A DNA stretch of 64,000 nucleotides, from positions 530,001 to 594,000 of the forward strand of contig JALJCS010000007.1 of the NCBI GenBank assembly GCA_023055355.1, given 5' to 3'. Shown here piece after piece: positions 1-11,179 of this stretch (position 1 is its first letter; every line of letters starts with the position of its first letter). The notes beneath the pieces are model-generated. The model saw only the letters and a list, made by a program, of their open reading frames with translations. It had not been told where the DNA came from and did not search any database. A program made the translations under genes and the position numbers. The stretch is from Agelaius tricolor. Taxonomy: Eukaryota; Chordata; Aves; Passeriformes; Icteridae.

Positions 1-599
1 GGGCTTAGGGAAGCCCCATCTGGATGTGGGATCTCCGCAAAGCCGAGCTCAGCGCTGGCAGAAGGTCGGGAAAAACCCACCCAACAGCAACCAGCAGAAA
101 CAAGCAAAAACAAGTGTTTTTATTAAACTTGCATGCACTTAAGGCACTCCTTTGAACCTTTAGAGCCCAGCCCAGCGTTCAGTGGCAATGAATGTCCTCA
201 TCTGGCTTTAAAAGGTGGGGACAATGTCGTGCACTTAAATCCCTTCACTGGAAATTTCGTGCCTTTCACTTGTTTAGCCACAGTGGAGAAAAGCCCAGTC
301 ACAAAACTTTCCTGTGGGCTTAAGGAGATTTCTCCTTTGAAGCAGCCCCAACAATAATACTGTAATAGAAGTAAAGCCCGCTCCTCTTACCCCAAGCAGA
401 TTTTCCCCTGCACAAACGTGCTGCCATCGGTGACAAAGTGGCTCTGCCTAAGCAGGGCTGCTCCCCCCATCCCACCCCACCCCCGGCCACTTTGTGTTGA
501 ACTTTTCCGAGCCAGCCATAAATACAGAGATACCAAAGAGTTAATTTGCGTTTTTAAACCTCCTTCCCAATATCCTCTCTCATTCCTGCATAAAATCCC
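1..599. other. Unique non-coding sequence, no gene seen
   Basis: No repeat family, RNA gene or convincing coding frame is visible. The short open frames are under 82 codons and show no recognisable domain. It may be the edge of the regulatory island that follows. Confidence 0.4.
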
Positions 600-930
600 C
601 ATGTCCAGACATCAAATCAGTAAACCCTGTTGCCTGTCAGCGAGGACAATGTCAGGCCATTAGTATGTTAATAAGTCCGGAGGGTGACAGGTGGCCTAGT
701 AGACAGCTCAATTAAGCTGCTCATTAAACACACGCTAACGAACAGCCAAGGCAGGGCCTGAACAGCACCATTCTGTAATGACATGATGTCAGAGCGAACA
801 AATGAGGAAAAATAACAAAAACATTACAGCAGTGACAGACGCCACTAATAGGGACCCCTTGCACTACATCAGCCCTCAAATCAATGAGCAACAGGGATCA
901 AAAAACTCGACCCAACATTCTCAGGGGACT
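600..930. promoter_or_regulatory. Candidate conserved regulatory element
   Basis: Single-copy sequence with many homeodomain-type cores (TTAATAAG, CAATTAAG, CATTAAA), a MEIS-type TGACAG at 685-690 overlapping an E-box CAGGTG at 688-693, and a TGACATGATGTCA-like stretch near 779-791. A T-tract follows at about 963-985. The call rests on composition and motif density only; conservation is inferred, not tested. Confidence 0.35.
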
Positions 931-1079
931 GAATGCAGCGAGATTTTTTTGGTTGGGTTTTTTTCCTCTCTTTTTTTTTTTTTTTCTCCCCTCTCTCCCC
1001 CTCGACTAAAATTATCACCAAATATCAGGAATTAATAACGGGCGGGAGGGACGGCCATGAAGGGGCAGAGTTTGCTTCC

Positions 1080-1540
1080 TGTGGGTTTTCACCATAAAAA
1101 TGTGAGCGCTGCGGAAGGGAAGGTGAGGCCTGAATGAAAATCATTCTTTAATGGGCTCATCATTTCAATTTGATTGGCTTTTTTTTTTTTTTGCCTTTAT
1201 CCTGCTTTACCCCCCCACCCCTTTTCCTGGAGGTTCCATGATCTGCTGTACCTGCTCGGCCTCCTCGTTCACCACAGGTCACCCCACCAGTTAAGAACTT
1301 TGAAAGTGCAGATTTGTCGCTATTATTTTGAAAAAGGGGACTTCCAGCAGCTGCTGGAGAAGAAATCCTATCGTTTTCAAGTCGGGAGCTTCCCGGGTAA
1401 TAAATTCAAGCATCCGCCGGGTGCTGAAATGACATTTGAGCCCGGCTTTGCTGAACTAATAGGCTGGCTGGCCATTATAAGGTCACGACCTGAGCTCTCA
1501 GCCCGCTGCAGAGCTGTGTTAAGTTAACAACTGACACCTC
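1080..1540. promoter_or_regulatory. Candidate conserved regulatory element with palindromic E-box
   Basis: Single-copy sequence containing a 14-bp perfect palindrome, CCAGCAGCTGCTGG (1344-1357), centred on the bHLH E-box CAGCTG. AT-rich homeodomain cores and a T-tract (about 1180-1192) are nearby. bHLH factors such as OLIG2 bind CANNTG, so autoregulation is possible, but this is inference. Confidence 0.35.
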
Positions 1541-1915
1541 GCTGCCTTTCCTTAAAGGTCCAACTGGAGATTCCCGCTAATAACCGGGATAATCGAGTCC
1601 TGCTGTGCCGCAGGGCTGGGGCTGCCAGGCTGGGGAGAGGGAAAAGGAGCAGGAGGAAAAGAAACACAACCAGAAGAAACACAGCTCAAAGAAACACAAC
1701 TCAAAGAAACACAACTGAAAGGTGCTTTGGAGTCGCTGCCTTTCCTTACAGGTCCAACTGGAGATTCCCGCTAATAACCGGGATAATCGAGTCCCCTGCA
1801 CCGCGGGGCTGGGGCTGCCAGGCTGGGGACAGGGAAAAGGGACAGGAGGAAAAGAAACAATCTAAAAGAAACACAACTAAGAGAAACACACCACACAAAG
1901 GTGCTTTGCAGGCTG
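1541..1915. repeat. Tandem duplication, ~194-bp unit
   Basis: Sequence starting at 1541 (GCTGCCTTTCCTTA) recurs at 1735 with long near-identical stretches, including the shared GATTCCCGCTAATAACCGGG. Copy one also carries internal short repeats of AAAGAAACACAACTC. Copy two ends near 1915 at the shared AAAGGTGCTTTG motif. The duplicated segment abuts a candidate regulatory island. Confidence 0.85.
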
Positions 1916-2489
1916 CTCCTGGCCAGGTTGTACAAGCAAAGCTGCCAGAATATTTTGGGAGCCCCGAGAGCACTCCCCCAATTTAACTCACTGGGTTAAT
2001 TGGTCAGACTCAGCCCCCCGTGTGCCAAGGGGCAGCAGCACCATCCCCACACTGCTCCTCCTCGTACCTGCCCGTGCAGAGTGGGTGCCAAGGGCTGTTG
2101 CAGCAGTAATTGATTTTTTCCAGCCCTTTTGGCCTCCCACAAACACGGCCCCGAGCGCTGGAAAATGAGAATTAAAGGGTGCGAGTGCGGTGGGTGTTGC
2201 TGGGCTGGATCCAGCTGTGCCCCAGACAATGATGCGAGGCAGACATCAGATGTCAGATTAGTGTGCAGTGACAAAACAGCCCGGCTTGCCCCAATATGGT
2301 GACAAAAAATGAGCACAGCTGAGGGCGAGCTCAAAGGGCCCAACGGCGCCGGCACCGCGCGCGCCAGATTTCCTCAGCTCTGCAAAAACTGCTCCAGCTC
2401 CAGCCTGCAGGGCTGCAGCCAGGCTGCTGTCAAAAATGGGTATTTTATGATGGGCTTTTGGCAAATATTAAAATGAATATTATATGTGT
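1916..2489. promoter_or_regulatory. Candidate regulatory element truncated by an LTR insertion
   Basis: Single-copy sequence with GTTAATTGG, GTAATTGAT, an E-box CAGATG within CATCAGATGTCAG, and the SOX core ACAATG near 2225. It runs directly into the LTR at 2490. No coding evidence. Conservation is inferred. Confidence 0.35.
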
Positions 2490-3043
2490 TGTGTTAGAAA
2501 GTTATGCTGTGTTAATTCTCTTAAGTAGTGTGTTAAATATAGTTTTAGGTTATAACAAAATGTTAAAATAGAAACTCTGCTATGTAAGATACTTTTTTAA
2601 AGAAAGGACTCGCAGTGGGATAGCAGCCACAGGACACCTGAATCTTTCAGAGAAAGAGAATTTATTGCCCCATTATCAGGAGAAATGAACTTCTTCCTGC
2701 CTCACTCAGCCATGATGACACCGTCAGGGTTCAGAGGAAGCAGCTGACACTGCCCAGCCAGAATCCTGTGTTTGAATGGAATTTATGCATCATGGGTGAG
2801 GTGTAGGAATATGCAACAGGTTATTGTTTTTGTAATCCTCTGTTAACGTGGGTCCTTTTTCGGGCTTATGTTGCCCAGAAAAGGTACCTGGACTGTCTGT
2901 AACTCTTTGTTCTTATTGTCTCATATTGTCCTAATCCAAATTGTCCAAATTATTATAACTCTAATTATATTACTATATTTATAACCATTTCATTACTATT
3001 AAACTTTTAACATTTTAAAAACAAGTGATTGGCGTTTTTCACA
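2490..3043 (+). mobile_element. Solo endogenous retrovirus LTR
   Basis: About 554 bp starting TGTGTTAGAA and ending TTTTTCACA, so it has the retroviral TG...CA termini. The right half is the AT-rich, CTAATTATATT/ATTAAAC-type LTR end common in songbird ERVs. No internal gag or pol sequence is attached, so it reads as a solo LTR. I did not identify a clear target-site duplication, so the exact ends are approximate. Confidence 0.7.
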
Positions 3044-3539
3044 CTGGGAATTTGTGCCCAGGGCAGCTGGCACGGGCCAGGGGCTGGGGGAAATGTGCAG
3101 AGCTCAGAGAGGTGCCAGGGCAGTGAGGGATGAGCAGCCCCTCCCTCCACACAGCACAGCAAGGGCGAGGGAGCTGCACTGCCCAGGAGAGCTCAGTCCA
3201 GCCCTCATTGTTACCTTTTTCCAGGGAAAATCCCCCCTGTCCCAGAGTTCCCACAGGCATTCTGCACACACAGAGCATTGGCTGCCTTGCTGCAGGTGAT
3301 CTCAGTCCTGCCCTGACGTGCAGAGGGACCTTTGTTTGTCACCACTCCTGCCACAGAGCTGGTGTGGGTCTCCCAGCTCTGCTGCAGCTTGGTTTGGATT
3401 TAGGGCATTACCTGTGCCTGAATCACCTCCACCAGTGCCAGCAGCAGCTGGGATGTTCTGCAGCTCTGGCACCACCACATTGCCAGGATTTGTCCTGGCC
3501 TGTTCCCTGTCCCCAAACCCAGAGAGGGCAGGTCTGGAT
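3044..3539. other. Non-coding, no recognised element
   Basis: GC-moderate sequence between an LTR and a CR1 3' end. Open frames overlap it on both strands, but none has a domain. The part from about 3400 may be degenerate 5' flank of the CR1 copy. Confidence 0.35.
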
Positions 3540-3735
3540 GGGATCCTGGGAATTGGGAATTGTTCCCTGGCAGGGTGGGCAGGGGCTGGGATGGAATTCC
3601 CAGAGCAGCTGGGGCTGCCCCTGCATCCCTGGCAGTGCCCAAGGCCAGGCTGGACACTGGGGACAGTGGGAGGTGTCCCTGCCATGGCAGGGGTGGCACT
3701 GGGTGGGCTGTGAGGTCCCTGCCAGCCCAAACAAG
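3540..3735 (+). mobile_element. CR1 LINE 3' fragment
   Basis: Matches the avian CR1 3'UTR: the TTGTTCCCTGGCAGGGTGGG segment, then CAGAGCAGCTGGGG, AAGGCCAGGCTGGACA, GGTGTCCCTGCCATGGCAGG and the terminal GGTCCCTGCCAGCCCAAAC. Strongly 5'-truncated, as usual for CR1. Confidence 0.85.
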
Positions 3736-4640
3736 TCAGTGAGAAAACTACACAAAGTTTGCAGTGAGCCCTGGATTTGCTCCCAGGCTGGCTCTGAGCT
3801 GAACTTTGCCCATCCCAGCTTTGAGTTTTATCTCCTTTTTACCAAGGTTGGGATTAAATGTGTGAGAGGGTATTTCTTGTTGGCACTCAGATGTTTATCA
3901 GTTCTTATCTCTGTCACAGTCTCACAGACCCTGAGTTCTGCAGCACTTCACTCCAACAAACTAAAAATGGAGCCCTGTCTCTCTCTCTCCAAGGCCTTTG
4001 AAGGAGAAACTGTCCAATTAACAAATGACACCTCAATTATTTTCACTTTTAACCCAATATCCAACCACCCGTGCCTGCAATGGGGACTTTTTTATCCAAT
4101 GACACAAAACCACCCAAACCCATGGAGAAGAAGGAGAAGGAGCAGCCTCCGCCCTAAAACCTCCATTTTGCTTTCTCTCTATTCCTGTATTCTAAACCCT
4201 TAAACTCTGAGTTTCCCACCCTGTGATCTCACACACTTCCATTCAAACTCCACCCCTACAATCCCAGTTCTGCCATTCCATTCTGGAAGCTTCTCCAGGC
4301 CCTCAGGTCAATGCAGTGTTCTCTGGGGGTCAGTGCCTGGCAGCACAGAAAGTCTGGAATTCCCAGCACACAGAAAGTCTGGAATTCTCAGCACCCGGGG
4401 TTCCCACATTTTCCCAGCCTGTGCCAGCCTGGAGCTGGGGCAGCCCCAGGTGGGGTTGGGCTGTTCTGTGCCAGCTCAGAAGGTGACACAGATCCAGTTT
4501 CACAGCCCTGCTGGGAATTGTCTGCCTGCTGAAATTCAAGAAGCAGCCCAGGCTTTCCACCTTGCTGCTCCAGCATGGATGAAATATTCTCTGTGTTTAG
4601 AGCCTGGAAAATCAATGTGACCTTTGCAGCATTATTAAAA
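3736..4640. other. Non-coding; possibly old ERV-derived
   Basis: No coding frame with a domain. The segment about 4090-4210 (CCAATGACACAAAACC, then CATGGAGAAGAAGG and a run of CCTCCATTTTGC type) resembles non-coding parts of songbird ERVs, but I cannot place it in a family. A short direct repeat, CAGAAAGTCTGGAATTC, occurs twice at about 4346-4386. Confidence 0.3.
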
Positions 4641-4859
4641 GGTGGTGGCCAAGGCAGAGCTGGGTGAGCTCCCTGGGCACCAGGGACACCAGGTCACTTC
4701 TCCTGGGTGGGATGGCAGCTGGAGTGCCCTGGGAGCCCTGGCTGTCCCCAGAGAGGTCACAGCTGCCAGTGCAGCCCCATCTGGAGGGTGGGTGACCCCA
4801 AAGTGCTCTGTGGGGTTAGGGGCAGCCTTTCCCCTCTCCCCTGTGCCCTCTGTTCTGCC

Positions 4860-5250
4860 TCTGCCCAGGAACTGCTGGGTCTGCAAGGTGGGCAGGGGCT
4901 GGGGCTGGAGCAAAGGAGGCTCAGGGGCCCTTGTGGCTCTGCACAAGTCCCTGCCAGGAGGGCACAGCCGGGGGGGTCGGGCTCTGCTCCCAGGGCACAG
5001 GGACAGGAGCAGAGGGAACGGCCTCAGGCTGGGCCAGGGCAGGCTCAGCTTGGACAGCAGCAGCAATTTGCCCATGGCAAGGGAGCTCAGGCCTTGGCAG
5101 GGGCTGCCCAGGGAGCTTTGCAGTGCCCAGCCCTGCAGGTGTCCCCTGCAGGTGGCACTGAGTGCTCTGGGCTGGGGACAAGGTGCCCATGGGGCACAGC
5201 TGGCACCGCATGGGCTGGCAGGGCTGGGCCAGCCCCAGGGATTTGGGATT
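4860..5250 (+). mobile_element. CR1 LINE fragment
   Basis: Contains the CR1 landmarks AAAGGAGGCTCAGGGGCCC, CTCTGCACAAGTCCCTGCC, and the region equivalent to 'gaggaaatggcctcaag' (here GGAACGGCCTCAGGCTGGGC). The 5158-5250 segment is the same sequence that forms both arms of the inverted repeat at 18.1-18.4 kb. Confidence 0.8.
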
Positions 5251-6057
5251 CTGGGATTTCACCTGAACCTGGAGAACCCTGTTGTTTCCTGGAAAAGCAG
5301 ATGAGAGTTTTGCCAGCTTTTCCTCGTACACAGGAGTCCCTCAGCTGTACCAGCCTGAACCTGAATTCAGGAATTCCTTCCCAAGGTTCAGGAATTGAGA
5401 TTTGGGGAATTTTGCACCAATTCACTTTCACTGTGGCTCCCAACGTGGGTTTGTGCAGCTCTGGGCACCCAGCAGGCTCCTGGTGGGAGCATGAGGGGAC
5501 GTCTGGAGGCTCCACAATTCCCTGCCCTGGGCCTGGGGAGCAGCAGGAGGCACCAGCACAGCCCCTTTCCCTCCTCATCCTCAGAGTGAATCCACCTTTC
5601 ATGGCAGGGCGTGGACAGCCCTGCTGCCTTTCAGCCCCAGGAGGAAGGAGAGTCCCCCTGGTGCCCATGGCACAGCTTTGGGAAGGTGGCAGCAGATCCA
5701 AAGCCTGAATGTGATGCCTCCAGTTTTAAATTTCATATTTTCCACATTCACTGCACTGTACAGTTATACCCTGCAGTCACACACTGCATTTGTGTGTGAT
5801 TCTGAATTTAATTTAACGTGTCAGCAGCTCTCCTCAATCTCAGTCACACAAATCAATAATGTTCCAGCCCCAGAACCAAGGACACCAAGGCACTCCTCAC
5901 TCTTCTGGGCTGTCCACAGCAGAATTCAAAATAAAGGTGCAAAGACTTAAAAAACTGCATTCTCCATTGTCACAGATGCCTTGGTTAAATTCCTAAAAGA
6001 AAATAGTCTCCCAACTCAGATAAGCATATTTAAACATCAAGGATATACTTGTTAAAG
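5251..6057. other. Non-coding, no recognised element
   Basis: Unassigned sequence that becomes AT-rich after about 5700. The longer open frames ending here (for example through 5708) are read-through of CR1 sequence, not genes. Confidence 0.35.
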
Positions 6058-6150
6058 TACATGTACACATATAGAGTAGATATATGTATATATATATATA
6101 CACATATAATATATGTACATAGAGAGTGTATAGTATATATATATATTACC
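6058..6150. repeat. TA-rich microsatellite
   Basis: Alternating TA/CA-rich tract with imperfect TATATATATATACACATA units. Confidence 0.85.
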
Positions 6151-6439
6151 AAAATATGCTGAAGAAAACTTAAAGATAGCATTACTGACACTGAATTAAA
6201 AAAATAATAAAAATTAATAAAATTGAATAAAAATGGAATAAAACATGAAATCTTTAATAAGAATTAGACCTGACCCTGAATAAACTTAAGAACAAGCAAC
6301 CTTAACAGAAATCAGTCCTAACAGAAACATGCTGTTAATTAACTCAGTGGAATAATGAAACATAAGATTACAATGAAAATAACAACATGATAAATTTACT
6401 GGAGAAATTAAAAAGAGTATAAAAAGCATTTTATGGTTT
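6151..6439. other. AT-rich non-coding sequence
   Basis: A-rich sequence with repeated AATAAAA motifs, probably retroelement-derived. It may be the 5' part of the LTR that follows. No gene. Confidence 0.3.
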
Positions 6440-6758
6440 TAGGAGATCTGGTTTTGCTTGGGGCTGCAGCTTCAGCCCCAAAAGGTGTAAAAACAGTGAA
6501 TTGAGGAGAACAAACTGTGAGGATGGGGCTGCATGACCAGGAGCTGTAATTTTAATTAACCCCAATATGGAAATGGACTAAAACTTATAAAAGTGCGAAA
6601 ACTTTTGACCCAGGGTCCACCTTGGGTGTAGCCACAGCCAGGCCCTTGTACTGCCCAAGGTGCATCCTTTAAAGGCCTTTTAATAAATCCCTGCTTTATT
6701 CCTGTAACTCTGTCCAGCCTTTGTTCCAGGTCAGCCTCTCAAGGCACCAAATTTGTCA
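6440..6758 (+). mobile_element. ERV LTR, 3' portion
   Basis: Carries a TATA-like ACTTATAAAAG near 6583, AATAAATCCCTGCTTTATT (poly(A) signal) near 6682, and ends about 6758 after CAGCCTCTCAAGGCACC. Its AATAAATCCCTGCTTTATT...CAGCC end resembles the four-copy LTR family at 7.5, 17.2, 35.5 and 36.9 kb, so it is probably a relative. The 5' limit is uncertain. Confidence 0.6.
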
Positions 6759-6834
6759 GGCACCGCTTTCATGGAGAAAATTAAATAAAAAAATAAAATT
6801 CTCCCATTTAGACTTTGATGGAACAGTGAAGTGG

Positions 6835-7296
6835 TGTTGTTGTGAGGGTGCCCAGGATGAGGTGAGAGATGAGAATTTGACTCCAAGTTCTCAGGAGGCT
6901 GATATGACATGACATTATGATATTTATATTATATTATATTATATTATATTATATTATATTATATTATATTATATTATATTACATTATATCATATTATATT
7001 ATACGAAAATGCTGTACTAAAACTATACTAAAGAAAGAGAAAGGAGACATCAGAAGGCTAAACAAGAATGATCATAAAATCTCATGACTGACCAGAGAGC
7101 CCGACACAGCTGGACTGGGATTGGTCATTAATTAAAAACAATTCACACGGAACCAATCAAAGATGCACCTGTTGGTGAGCAGCCTCCAGAGCACATTCAA
7201 AGCAAGCAGATAATTGTTGTTTCCATTCCTTTTCTGAGGCTTCTCAGGAGAATAATCCTGGCTGAGGGGATTTTTTTCAGAAAACATCCTGGTGAC
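6835..7296 (-). mobile_element. ERV LTR (AT-pentamer family), reverse
   Basis: Reverse complement starts TGTCACCAGGATG and ends near ACCCTCACAACAACA. It matches the LTR at 29616-30144 end to end, including CTGAGGCTTCTCAGGAG, the CCAAT/TTAATTAA region and GAACTTGGAGTCAA. An AT pentamer tract lies inside it. Solo LTR; no coding sequence. Confidence 0.75.
6922..7003. repeat. (ATATT)n pentamer array inside an LTR
   Basis: About 16 nearly perfect 5-bp units. It occupies the same position in the LTR as the (TATAA)n tract at 29.93-30.08 kb. Confidence 0.9.
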
Positions 7297-7524
7297 AGAG
7301 CAGCTCTTCCAAACCATCTCCTCTGGGATGAGGCTCCCTGTCCCTGCTGCACACCCAGGGCTCGTCTGGCTCCTTGCCTGCCACTGAGGGGGGATGGCGC
7401 TGAGAGGGGCTGTGGTGGCACTGGGGGCTCAGAACAGCTCTGGGGCTGATGCCAGGGGCGGAACAAAGTCCCCACGATGGCCGGGGAGGGGCTGTGACAC
7501 CTGCAGGGACGGGGGCACTGGGGA

Positions 7525-7979
7525 TGCCCTGTGAGGCTGCCCCAGAGCAGAGGCTGGACAGAGCCACAGAATAAAGCAGGGATTGATTCCAAGGATCTCC
7601 TCCATGGATGCACCTTGGGCAGCACCAGAGCCCAGCCAGGGCTGCACCCAAGATGAACCAAAATGGCCCCAAAATGCACGGCCGGGCACGGGCTCTGTCC
7701 CTGGGATCAGTTCTGCTCCATTTGCACCTTGCAGTTCATTGTCCCATTCCAGCTTTAGCCCCTGCAGTCCCACCCTGCTTGTTTTTCTCTCTCCAGCCCA
7801 CGGGGTTTGTGCTCTGGGGCTGAGATTTGGATCATTTGTCCTTGGTGCCCAGCTGGAGCAGGAATTGTTTTGTCTCCCTGCTCTGTGCACAGAGCTCACC
7901 ATCCCAGAATGTGAACCCAGACCCACACACTAAAGCAGCACAAAGTCTGAAAATAGAAAAACTCAAACCTGAGGCATCA
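7525..7979 (-). mobile_element. Solo LTR, four-copy family, copy A
   Basis: In element orientation it begins TGATGCCTCAGGTTT... wait-free full length to ...CAGCCTCACAGGGCA, about 455 bp, with CAATCCCTGCTTTATTC near the 3' end. Nearly identical to copies at 17188, 35532 and 36874. Frames of 116-165 codons through it recur in every copy because the copies are alike, not because they encode a protein. Confidence 0.75.
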
Positions 7980-8400
7980 GAAGGATAACACCCAGGAGTG
8001 TGCCATACAAGTAAAAATCTTATTAAAAAAAGCCTTATAATGTCATAACCTACTAATTCAACTAAGTACAGATAACAGCTAATCTATTTGTTCCCATGAA
8101 AAAAATGATAAAAATAATAATCAGTTAACACAATAATTTGTTCGTGTGTGAAAAATAAGTTTACACCTAAAACCCAAGAAATTGATCCCATAAGAATCAA
8201 TGAAGAAGATATGTAAACAGTCCAAGAATAAAGAGATTTAATTAACATGTGAAATGCCATTTACTAACCAATAAATTGAGTAATGAGAAAACTACTAGAC
8301 AATCAAACATGAAGTCTGTAAAAACTGTATGAAAATGAATTATATAAATAACAAATAGACTTTTCTACATTAAAAAACCAAGCCCCATCTACTTATTAGT
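7980..8400. other. AT-rich non-coding sequence
   Basis: Low-GC sequence with a TATA-like GAATTATATAAATAAC near 8336. It may be a degraded LTR or ERV piece; I cannot assign it. No gene. Confidence 0.3.
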
Positions 8401-8719
8401 ACAGCACAGGAGGAGCAGGCTGAGGACAGGGCCCTGTGGGTGGCACCTGCAGCCTCCAATTTGGCTTTAATGAAGAATTGTGACTTAATGAGTTGCCACT
8501 CATTCCTACAGGGGCAAAAAAATCCCCTGAAAATTGCAGGTGCACAAGTAGGGGAAACACAAACAAAACTGCAAAAGTTGGAAAATTACCTGCAGGGCCA
8601 AACCCCCATAAATTCAATGTTTGAGGTGGCCTGAAATTGGGATAAAGACCAAGGCCAGAGCCCTCCCCTCCTCGGGAGGAATTATTGCAATTATTGGGTT
8701 TGGCACAGGGGGAACTGCA

Positions 8720-8965
8720 CTGCTGGAATTCCTGCTCTGGTTCTGCATTCTAAACCTGAATCCATAGGGAAAGAGGCAAAAATGAGCCTGAGTTAAGCCT
8801 GGCTTAGAGCAGCTGCAGGGCACGAGGCGAGCCTGCCTTTGGGCTGGGCCAAGCTGGGATTTCTGCGCTGGTTCTGAATTTTAAACCCGAACCCACGTGA
8901 AAAGAGACAGAAATGAGCCAGGTTTGGGGGAGCTGAAAGCAGCTGCAGGTCATGGTGTGAGTCCT
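8720..8965. repeat. Diverged tandem duplication, ~129 bp
   Basis: The 8722 segment (CTGGAATTCCTGCTCTGGTTCTGCA, read in pieces) recurs at about 8851 with substitutions. Both copies continue through AAATGAGCC and AGCAGCTGCAGG. The flanking 8401-8719 holds nothing recognisable. Confidence 0.6.
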
Positions 8966-8990
8966 CGTGGGAGGGTGGGAAAAGGGGGGG

Positions 8991-9293
8991 AAATTAACTG
9001 GGCAAATTCACTGGGGAAATTCACTGGTAATAGAAATATTAACTGGTGAAATTCACTGGTGAAATTAACTGGTAATATTAACTGGTGAAATTGACTGGTG
9101 GAATTAACTGGTAATATTAACTGGTGAAATTGACTGGTAATATTAAATGGTAGAATTAACTGGTAATATTAACCGGTGAGATTAACTGGCAAAACTAACT
9201 GGCAAAATTAACTGGTAAAATTATCTAGTGAAATAAACTGGTGAAATTCACTGGTAAAATTCACTGGCAAAACTAACTGGTGAAACAAACTGG
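8991..9293. repeat. Minisatellite, ~13-bp unit
   Basis: More than 20 units of ATTAACTGGTGAA / ATTAACTGGTAAT with point variants. Confidence 0.9.
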
Positions 9294-9295
9294 TT

Positions 9296-10320
9296 TGTCT
9301 TACTCGAGCCACTGATTTTGGTCAATTTTTAGAAATTTTGGAAATTTTGTCAGAATGGTGAAATTTAGGTGTAAATATCAAATGTAGCAACTTCAGCCCA
9401 GGTACTGCAACCACCACCCAAAGAGGAGCCCTGGGTTTGGTGGTGAAATTTCCCAAGACCAAATTGACACATTTCGACCTTCTGGCATTGAAGAATTGCA
9501 ATTAAAAATTAAATTTTATTTTGTTTTAAGAAGAGATAATTTCAGGACCATATATATTTAATTATATTATTTAAGATATATTTAATATATTTAAATTTTC
9601 TAGTCAGTAACTAGAAAGGTTTTACTCAGCTTCTTAGAGGGATTAATCCTTAAAATCCTTTTGTGGGTGAGCGGGGGGATATTTAAAAAAAATACCACTG
9701 GCATTTTTAAACCACTTTATTTTCTTTTCAATCAAAATGTACCGAACAGACACAGGAGGAGAATTTTTTCCTTATTTTTCAGGCTGCCAGTGTTTAACAG
9801 GGACAGCTGAAAGCCACCCATGTGCACAGGATGTGTCAGAATATCTTTAGTTCCAGGCAGGAAGAATTGTTATTTATCCAGAGGTTTCAGTGCTCAGATC
9901 GATTTATTTTTATTTTTCAAATGGAGAACTTTATTCACTTGTTACTATAGGACACAAAATAACATGATGTGGACGTGCTGTTCTTTTCAAGGTAAAAGGG
10001 ACTTTTTAATTTTTTATTTTAACATTTATAGATTTCTAAAAGTGACAGTGGATTGGAAGGTGACAGTGCCACCTCTCCAATGACACTGGGCAAACCAACA
10101 GTCCATCAAATTTCCCTTCTTCCATAAAAGAATTCAAAACCATCAGTTATTTACATGAAGTGTGTGAGAAAGTTTGTTACAAGAATGTAAACATCAGAAG
10201 GCTTAGAAAAACTTCAAAAATCAGGGCGACATTCACTGAAATCCTATTGGATGAAATCTTTATTTTAAAACCCTAAAGGGAGGGAAAATTCAAATGGTGC
10301 CTTCCAGACGTGAAGGGATG
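9296..10320. other. AT-rich non-coding; contains a homeodomain palindrome
   Basis: No gene. Holds AT-rich stretches around 9550-9600 and the perfect palindrome GGATTAATCC at 9640-9649, which is two head-to-head TAATCC cores. Origin uncertain: regulatory or old ERV. Confidence 0.35.
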
Positions 10321-10329
10321 GCTTTGGGT

Positions 10330-11178
10330 TTGTGGGACACAGAAGTCACTGAGGGATCTGTGGGACACAGAAAAGTCAGTGGAAGATCTGTGGGACACAG
10401 AAAAGCTGCTGAGGGATCTGTGGGACACAGAAGTCTCTAAAGGATTTGTGGGACCCAGAAGTCACTGAAGGATTTGTGGGACACAGAAGTAACTGAAGGT
10501 CTGTGGGACACAGAAAAGTCACTAAAGAATTTGTGGGACACAAAAGTCATTGAGGGATCTGTGGGACACAGAAAAGTCATTAAAGGATCTGTGGGACACT
10601 GAAGGGTCTGTAGGACACAGAAATCAATGGAGGATCTGTGGGACCCCGAAGTCTCTAAAGGATTTGTGGGACCCAAAAGTTGCTAAAGGCTCTGTGGGAC
10701 ACAGAAAAGTCACTAAAGGATCTGTAGGACACAGAAATCACTGGAGGATCTGTGGGACACAGAAAAGTCTCTAAAGGATCTGTGGGACCCAGAAGTCTCT
10801 AAAGGACCTGTGGGTTCCTGAAGTCTCTAAAGGATCTGTGGGACCCCCAAGTCTCTAAAGGATTTGTGGGACCGCGAAGTCTCTAAAGGATCTGTGGGAT
10901 CTGTGGGACCCCGAGGTCTCTAAAGGATCTGTGGGACCCCGAAGTCTCTAAAGGATCTGTGGGACCCAGAAGTCTCTAAAGGACCTGTGGGTTCCCGAAG
11001 TCTCTAAAGGATCTGTGGGACCCCGAAGTCTCTAAAGGCTCTGTGGGACCCCCAAGTCTCTAAAGGCTCTGTGGGTTCCCGAAGTCTCTAAAGGATTTGT
11101 GGGACCCCGAAGTCTCTAAAGGCTCTGTGGGACCCCGAGGTCGCTGAAGGCTCTGTGGGACCCCGAGGTCGCTGAAGG
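10330..11178. repeat. Minisatellite, 28-30-bp unit
   Basis: About 30 units built on GGATCTGTGGGAC + CCCGAAGTCTCTAAA. The first half carries a 'CACAGAAAAGTC' variant and the second half a 'CCCGAAGTC' variant, so the array has two sub-families in order. Confidence 0.95.
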
Positions 11179-11179
11179 A

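Noticed and set aside
10330..11178. CRISPR-like regular repeats
   Set aside because: Units are contiguous without unique spacers and the DNA is vertebrate; the same holds for the other arrays.
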